A DNA stretch of 46,139 nt. It comes from an uncultured Lachnospiraceae bacterium. Its GTDB lineage: Bacteria; Bacillota; Clostridia; Lachnospirales; Lachnospiraceae. Position 1 is the stretch's first letter; each line of letters starts with the position of its first letter. The notes beneath the pieces were generated by a model that had not been told where the DNA came from, did not search any database, and saw only the letters and a program-made list of their open reading frames with translations. Positions 42,096 to 46,139 of the stretch are shown here, piece after piece. The stretch covers positions 1 to 46,139 of the forward strand of contig CAJUBP010000041.1 of NCBI GenBank assembly GCA_910584585.1, in the 5' to 3' direction. A program made the position numbers and the translations under genes.

Positions 42096-42893
42096 TTAAC
42101 AGAGCAAAAATTGTCCCAGAGTTTTCAGGAAATAGTCTTTAAATAATGCTTTTTCCACGTCCTCTTCAAACAGGATCTCTACGGAGCCGATTTCTTTTCC
42201 GTTTAATTTGTAAACGGCTTTCCCGGCAGTCTGGCCCTTTTTAATCGGCGCGTCGGCGGATTCGGGCAGATCCAGTTCCTTGGTAATGGAGGACAGATCG
42301 GATCCTGCCACATCCAGGTAGGAGAACCCGGAGGCGTAGGCCAGCGGGGAACTGTCTTTCACGCCGCCTTTGACGGCCAGGCTGGGGAGTTTATCGGTAT
42401 TTTCATCCTGATAGACCTGACATTTTCCGAAACCGTAATTCAGAAGCGTGGTAGCGTCTTTGAATCTGATTTTGTGGTCCGGCGCGGCCATAATCACGGC
42501 GATCAGTTCCAGGCCATCCTTTTCGGCGGTGGCGGAAACGCAGAATTTTGCCTGGGAAGTGGAACCTGTTTTTAATCCGGTGGCATAGGGATACTGGCGG
42601 ATTAATTTGTTGGTGTTGGTCAGTCCGAATTCGGAAGAGCCTTTTCTGGTTACGTGAGTGATATTTTCCATCCAGATGGTGCAGTAATCGTGAATCTGCG
42701 GGTATTTTGTAATCAGTTCCCGGGACATCAGGGCCACGTCGTAGGCTGTGGTCATGTGGCCGTCCACGTCAAGGCCGCAGCAGTTTACGAAGTTGGTGTC
42801 TTTCATGCCAAGGCCTTTGGCCCGCTGGTTCATGCGGCTGACAAATTCCTGTTCGCTGCCCCAGATGTGTTCGGCCATGGCTACACATGTGGC
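42096..42893 (-). pseudogene. D-Ala-D-Ala carboxypeptidase, 5' part lost
   Basis: The frame encodes about 265 residues of a DacF-type penicillin-binding protein (peptidase S11): ATCVAMAEHIWGSE, VNCCGLDVDGHMTTAYDVAL, the KTG box in GLKTGSTSQAKFC, and a C-terminal PBP5-like beta domain. The signal peptide, the catalytic SxxK and the SxN motif should lie further upstream but are replaced by unrelated AT-rich DNA from about 42894. The first ATG in frame (42878) is internal to the family sequence, so any product would be inactive. The enzyme would normally trim peptidoglycan stem peptides. The cut marks the left edge of the mobile element. Confidence 0.88.
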
Positions 42894-43157
42894 ATATAGA
42901 CATAGTAGACAGGTGGAAATCCTTGTAGAATGTACACTTAGGAGAAAATTAAATATTCGGACACATGCATAAGTCCATTATCAGTTATAGGAATATGATT
43001 GATGATGGGCTTATTTTAGTGCCTGAATATATTTAGTGAGGAAATGGACACGATCTTGCCGAAAACGGCTGTATGAGCCTCACAGAGCGTCAGAAAAGGT
43101 ATTATATTACACATAACATGAAAAGTATATTTCATTGACAAAATAGGAGGATTTTTA

Positions 43158-43733
43158 ATGTTAAAGATTTCAGATTTAGAAGAGAAAAGATTGATCGTTG
43201 CTTATTCTATGGCAAGAACTAGCAAACACATTGGACTTGAAAATGTTTGGAGACAATGGTGTATATGGTGGCGAGATGATTTTTCAGTTAATGGTGGAGC
43301 ATTGAGAATGTATGACCATAAATTTGTAAAATCCAAAACAAAAGCAAGGGAGAGGGTAAGAACAGGAGAAACCGATATACAGGATTTTAAAGAATATGAT
43401 GATTTCCTTGCAGAATTGTGTACATGGTTTGAAGAAAATTATGATAAGACCATATCAAAACAATGCAATATAGAAATTCTTAAAGATAAACTGCTGAAAT
43501 ATAAAGCTACTTGCGGTAACAATATCAGCACTCTTTTTAAGAAAAGTGGATTGAAAGAACATGGGTACAGATTGCAAAATCAGACTTCCAAAAAGCATCC
43601 ACTTCTTTTAGGTAAATATCTTATCTTCCATAAAGATAAATATGGGATTCAGGAATGTGTGGCACAGGGAACATATGAACAAATGGTAAATTGGATTAAT
43701 AACAAAATAGAGGTAAAGAACGAAAATGAATGA
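43158..43733 (+). CDS. Unknown element protein, paralogue A
   Basis: A 191-residue basic protein that I do not recognise. Its N-terminus ISDLEEKRLIVAYSM closely resembles NLQEKRLIIARHIM of the protein at 44424, and both go on with Trp-rich, helical segments and a central W/C pattern (LCTWFEENYD here). A C-terminal part (HPLLLGKYLIFHKDKYGIQE) is absent from the shorter relative. TAGGAGG stands before the ATG. It heads the operon and overlaps the first HU-like gene by eight bases (ATGAATGA). Confidence 0.7.
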   Translation: MLKISDLEEKRLIVAYSMARTSKHIGLENVWRQWCIWWRDDFSVNGGALRMYDHKFVKSKTKARERVRTGETDIQDFKEYDDFLAELCTWFEENYDKTISKQCNIEILKDKLLKYKATCGNNISTLFKKSGLKEHGYRLQNQTSKKHPLLLGKYLIFHKDKYGIQECVAQGTYEQMVNWINNKIEVKNENE

Positions 43734-44061
43734 GAAGATTATTAGACCTGGATTAATAAAGCGTATTGTAGATTTATTGAAATGTAGAAATAAAAAGTAT
43801 ACACAGGAAGATGTTGAAAATATTGTGTCTGCGTTTTGGGATGTTATTATTGATGCGCTTTCAAATGGCGATTCTGTAAATCTCAATGGTTATGCAACAA
43901 TAGGAACAAAGTATATGGCAGAGCGAAAGTCAAGAAATGTAGCTGAAAATAGAGAAATGATTGTTCCAGAACATTATCGAGTGTACTTTAAAGCAGGATC
44001 AAAGCTGAATCAGGCTGCAACGGCTTTTACGAAAAGGCAGTTAGGGGTGAAAAATGAATAA
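43726..44061 (+). CDS. HU-like DNA-binding protein 1
   Basis: A 111-residue protein of the HU/IHF type: two N-terminal helices (YTQEDVENIVSAFWDVIIDA), the turn GDSVNLNGYATIGTKYMAER in place of HU's GxxVxLxGFGxF, an arm with basic residues (RKSRN), and the ending VPEHYRVYFKAGSKLNQA like HU's PKFKAGKALKDA. Such proteins bend and compact DNA, or help replication and recombination of mobile elements. It is somewhat longer than classical HU (about 90). It overlaps both neighbours by eight bases. Confidence 0.82.
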   Translation: MNEKIIRPGLIKRIVDLLKCRNKKYTQEDVENIVSAFWDVIIDALSNGDSVNLNGYATIGTKYMAERKSRNVAENREMIVPEHYRVYFKAGSKLNQAATAFTKRQLGVKNE

Positions 44062-44443
44062 CGAATTACATAAAAAGGATATTATAGACAAAATATCAGA
44101 GAAATTGATTAATGAAAAGATTGCCATAGGTGGCAATGGCAAGAAGTATAAAAGAAAATACCATCTAAAATACACACAGAAAATTATTACAAATGTATTA
44201 GATGCTTTCTGGAATGTAGTATATGAATCTATAGAGAATGGTGATTCTATTAAGATAAACAATTATATCAAGATGGAACCTAAATACTATAAAGCAGTCA
44301 AATTAAATGCAAATGGATTCAACAATATAAAAGAGAATATTGTACCAGCACGATATAGAATCAGATTTACGATGGGTGAACGCCTGAAAGAAGCGTGTAG
44401 GAGATTATCACAAAATAAGTGTGATGATTCTGCTATGGATTGA
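44054..44443 (+). CDS. HU-like DNA-binding protein 2
   Basis: A 129-residue relative of the preceding HU-like protein. The same pattern is visible: YTQKIITNVLDAFWNVVYES, GDSIKINNYIKMEPKYYKAV and VPARYRIRFTMGERLKEACR. It has a longer, very basic N-terminal segment (GGNGKKYKRKYHLK) that may add DNA contacts. The two could form a heterodimer like IHF alpha/beta; this is inference from adjacency and coupling (eight-base overlap ATGAATAA). Confidence 0.78.
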   Translation: MNNELHKKDIIDKISEKLINEKIAIGGNGKKYKRKYHLKYTQKIITNVLDAFWNVVYESIENGDSIKINNYIKMEPKYYKAVKLNANGFNNIKENIVPARYRIRFTMGERLKEACRRLSQNKCDDSAMD

Positions 44444-44882
44444 TAAGATGCAGGATTTGGAGGGAACAAGTTCATATGAAGGAATTAAGAATCTACAAGA
44501 GAAAAGATTGATTATTGCAAGGCATATTATGTTGGAGCAGATTGAACCTACGGACGAAAATATTATCAGTGTGTGGTGTAAGACATTTCCCGCTGATAAA
44601 TATAAGTTAGAACATGCAGAGGATACAGAATTATTTGACTGGATGCGGAGATTTATTAGTAGTAATAGTGTGAAATCCTGTAAGGAGAATTTGGTACAAT
44701 TAAGGCGAAAAGGTGAGAGAAATCTAAAGTCAAAAGGCAAATATGTTGGATATGGTGCAAAATTAGTGAAAGAACCTAAAGATTCATTGGCTACATACAA
44801 TATATTTACAAAGGGTAAAAAGTATTCTGGTAATTATACCGCCTTATGTTTGAGGATGGGGAGATTATCAAAGAAAGATTGA
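44424..44882 (+). CDS. Unknown element protein, paralogue A'
   Basis: A protein of about 152 residues with no recognised family. NLQEKRLIIARHIM near the N-terminus matches the start of the protein at 43158, and LFDWMRRFISSNSVKSCKEN matches its W/C region, so the two are probably paralogues on either side of the HU pair. The start is uncertain: GTG 44421, ATG 44424 or ATG 44448, none with a strong ribosome site, so coupling to the upstream gene (about 20-base overlap) is likely. The C-terminus is basic (LRMGRLSKKD). Confidence 0.68.
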   Translation: MILLWIDKMQDLEGTSSYEGIKNLQEKRLIIARHIMLEQIEPTDENIISVWCKTFPADKYKLEHAEDTELFDWMRRFISSNSVKSCKENLVQLRRKGERNLKSKGKYVGYGAKLVKEPKDSLATYNIFTKGKKYSGNYTALCLRMGRLSKKD

Positions 44883-44896
44883 AGGTGAGTACATAG

Positions 44897-45067
44897 ATGA
44901 ATAGAGTGCCGCATTGCGCTGAATGCGAGAGATGTCAATGTACAGATTTTATTTACAAAGATTACTATTGTTGTGAAGAACATGATACGATGCGGATATT
45001 TGGCAGACTTGGCGTAGATCATCCACCAAAAACAAGCCCTAAATGGTGTCCGCTGAGAGATAAATAA
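44897..45067 (+). CDS. Small Cys-rich protein (56 residues)
   Basis: Starts MNRVPHCAECERCQC, followed by YYCCEEHD, and ends SPKWCPLRDK. Seven cysteines and two nearby histidines suggest a zinc-binding knuckle. Similar short proteins with a C-terminal WCPLR-type ending are frequent in phage and plasmid regions of Firmicutes, without a known role. The ribosome site AAGGTGAG is eight bases before ATG. It is the last gene of the cluster starting at 43158. Confidence 0.7.
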   Translation: MNRVPHCAECERCQCTDFIYKDYYCCEEHDTMRIFGRLGVDHPPKTSPKWCPLRDK

Positions 45068-45206
45068 TTGCTATTACGAGGCAATCAACATAACTTGTAA
45101 AACGAAATTCAAGAAATTCTAATAACTATTAACAATGTCGATTGTGTGTATGTATCTACACAATAATTCCATTATATAAAAATTGAATATTTCAAAGATT
45201 GATAAG

Positions 45207-45234
45207 GGACTGAATGAAATGTTCAGTCCTTTTT
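45207..45234 (+). terminator. Terminator after the HU-pair operon
   Basis: Perfect 8-bp stem GGACTGAA/TTCAGTCC with a seven-base loop and TTTTT. The 285-base gap around it (45068-45352) has no gene; it is AT-rich and must contain the promoter for the next gene. Confidence 0.88.
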
Positions 45235-45352
45235 GCGATACAAAAAATCAAAAAACTTAACATTTCTGAAATTTTACTAATCAAGTTAGACATACGAAAA
45301 ATTTTGTTAAATCTAAATATTTCTTGAATTTCTGGTAATCTAAGGAGGTTCA

Positions 45353-46139
45353 ATGGGTAATGACATAAAATGTATGTACTTCAACCACAGATTCAAAGAC
45401 AAGCCGCAAGGTAAACAGTGTGGATGGGTACAGAAAAGTTTGATACAAGTAAATATTACGATTGAAAATTTGGCAGATGCTTTAGTTCATGGGGCATCAT
45501 TCAAGCCAGGAGTATTAGCAGGAGGGAATAAAGCTGAAAACTGGATAGAACAACAATTATTTGGATTAGATTTTGATGATGGTATTAGAATAGAAGAAGC
45601 ATATAGCAAAGTAATTTCTCTGGGAATTACACCGTGTTTCATGTATACGACATTCAGTCACAAAGAGGAACATCATAAATTCCGCATGATTTTCTGTAAT
45701 GTTACAGTAATTACAGATGGGAATATCAGGGATAAGTTACAAGCTACGCTTATGGGAATTATAGGCGGTATTGATGAAGTATGTTTTAACCGTGACAGAC
45801 TATTTTTCGGCGGTAAAGGGCAAACAGTATTATATCCTGATTATGATACAAGGATAAATGCAGAATCCATTATAGAAAAATACTGGAATGATGATTTTGA
45901 ACAGTACATTTCCAATGCAAAGCCAAAATCAAAGAAGAAAAAGGATAGCACTGCTGCCAGTATCAAAAATAAAGATACTGATACTGCAAAAGAGCGTCCT
46001 ACATATGAAAACCTGAATGTAAAAGCAATCAAAGAACATGATATTGAGTATCTACGCAAGGTCTTAGCACATGATCCGATAGAGTTTGAGAATAAAAATG
46101 AGTTTTGGGATTATATCTATTCCGAATTGGATATAGCGG
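45353..46139 (+). CDS. Primase-like replication protein, N-terminal part
   Basis: Open from an ideal TAAGGAGG-supported ATG to the window edge, 262 codons without a stop. LFGLDFDDGIRIEEA contains the LDFD acid motif, and FSHKEEHHKFRMIFCNVT plus CFNRDRLFFGGKG follow, the order seen in archaeo-eukaryotic-type primase (AEP/PrimPol) domains of plasmids and phages. A Lys/Asp-rich linker (KPKSKKKKDS) then separates a further, incomplete part, where a helicase or VirE-type domain would be expected. It would start element replication. The domain call is from motif pattern only. Confidence 0.72.
   Translation, partial: MGNDIKCMYFNHRFKDKPQGKQCGWVQKSLIQVNITIENLADALVHGASFKPGVLAGGNKAENWIEQQLFGLDFDDGIRIEEAYSKVISLGITPCFMYTTFSHKEEHHKFRMIFCNVTVITDGNIRDKLQATLMGIIGGIDEVCFNRDRLFFGGKGQTVLYPDYDTRINAESIIEKYWNDDFEQYISNAKPKSKKKKDSTAASIKNKDTDTAKERPTYENLNVKAIKEHDIEYLRKVLAHDPIEFENKNEFWDYIYSELDIA

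Larger units (their letters stand above)
42894..46139. mobile_element. Left part of an integrated element (incomplete)
   Basis: From about 42894 the base composition becomes visibly AT-richer and genes change to short, tightly packed, phage- or plasmid-like ones: unknown, HU-like, HU-like, unknown, Cys-rich and a primase-like gene. Its left edge interrupts the carboxypeptidase gene. The first 260 bases (to 43157) hold no gene; no integrase is seen, so it may lie at the other end, outside the window. Phage, satellite or conjugative element cannot be told apart from this part. Confidence 0.7.

Noticed and set aside
42096..42878. Intact carboxypeptidase starting at ATG 42878
   Set aside because: That Met is internal to the family; the signal peptide and catalytic SxxK and SxN motifs are missing.

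Overview
The window most resembles the chromosome of an anaerobic, gut-type Clostridia, probably Lachnospiraceae. The reasons are a six-gene Rnf operon in the clostridial order C-D-G-E-A-B, a ProB reduced to its kinase domain, a SigV/RsiV-like ECF pair, large BspA-type leucine-rich-repeat and InlB-repeat surface proteins, strong AGGAGG ribosome sites, and a type I-C-like CRISPR array. The family name is inferred from gene content only. No rRNA or tRNA gene was seen.

Layout. 1-685: trailer end of a CRISPR array whose leader and cas genes would lie left of the window. 686-1649: decayed DNA with a transposase C-terminal remnant. 1650-6719 (minus): a 1689-residue secreted LRR protein with an embedded papain-like domain. 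7073-12121: rnfCDGEAB, ending at a strong terminator. 12352-13009: a VapBC-like pair with a PIN toxin. 13155-16202: a multi-cluster Fe-S/FAD oxidoreductase with a histone-H1-like tail, then hypA. 16919-19666: a MATE exporter and a PF06541 membrane protein. 19801-24480: proB, a DUF896 protein, 5-formyl-THF cyclo-ligase, a convergent ECF sigma/anti-sigma pair, and proA. 24648-27506: a GNAT enzyme, a ferredoxin-type aldo/keto reductase, and a PadR operon. 27888-29081: a secreted PPC-like protein gene split by a 160-bp palindromic MITE. 29288-34505: an unknown gene and two AAA-ATPase-like/PD-(D/E)XK genes sharing about 1.53 kb of almost identical DNA. 34623-41976: a FAD/Rieske oxidoreductase ending in half a MITE, a sortase-anchored InlB-repeat protein, a subtilisin-like protease and cardiolipin synthase. 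42096-42893 (minus): a D-Ala-D-Ala carboxypeptidase gene cut off by a mobile element that fills the rest of the window.

How the genes work together. Rnf couples ferredoxin:NAD+ electron transfer to ion pumping. The large Fe-S flavoprotein, the Fe-S aldo/keto reductase and the FAD/Rieske enzyme are further redox enzymes fitting the same anaerobic metabolism. ProB and ProA are the first two proline-synthesis enzymes but sit apart, and both have short duplications spanning their stop codons. The ECF pair has a likely self-regulated GAAAC promoter. The right-hand element is visibly AT-richer. It carries two HU-like proteins flanked by two related unknown proteins in a tightly coupled operon, a small Cys-rich protein, and a primase-like replication gene that runs off the end.

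Most notable: (i) a MITE insertion whose removal with one TA restores the reading frame; (ii) a half-copy of the same MITE, cut at its hairpin apex, that supplies the stop codon of another gene; (iii) apparent gene conversion between the two ATPase/nuclease genes; (iv) the basic 14-residue repeat tail on a flavoenzyme; (v) the HU-pair operon of the integrated element; (vi) a multi-hairpin intergenic element with mutually exclusive pairings.
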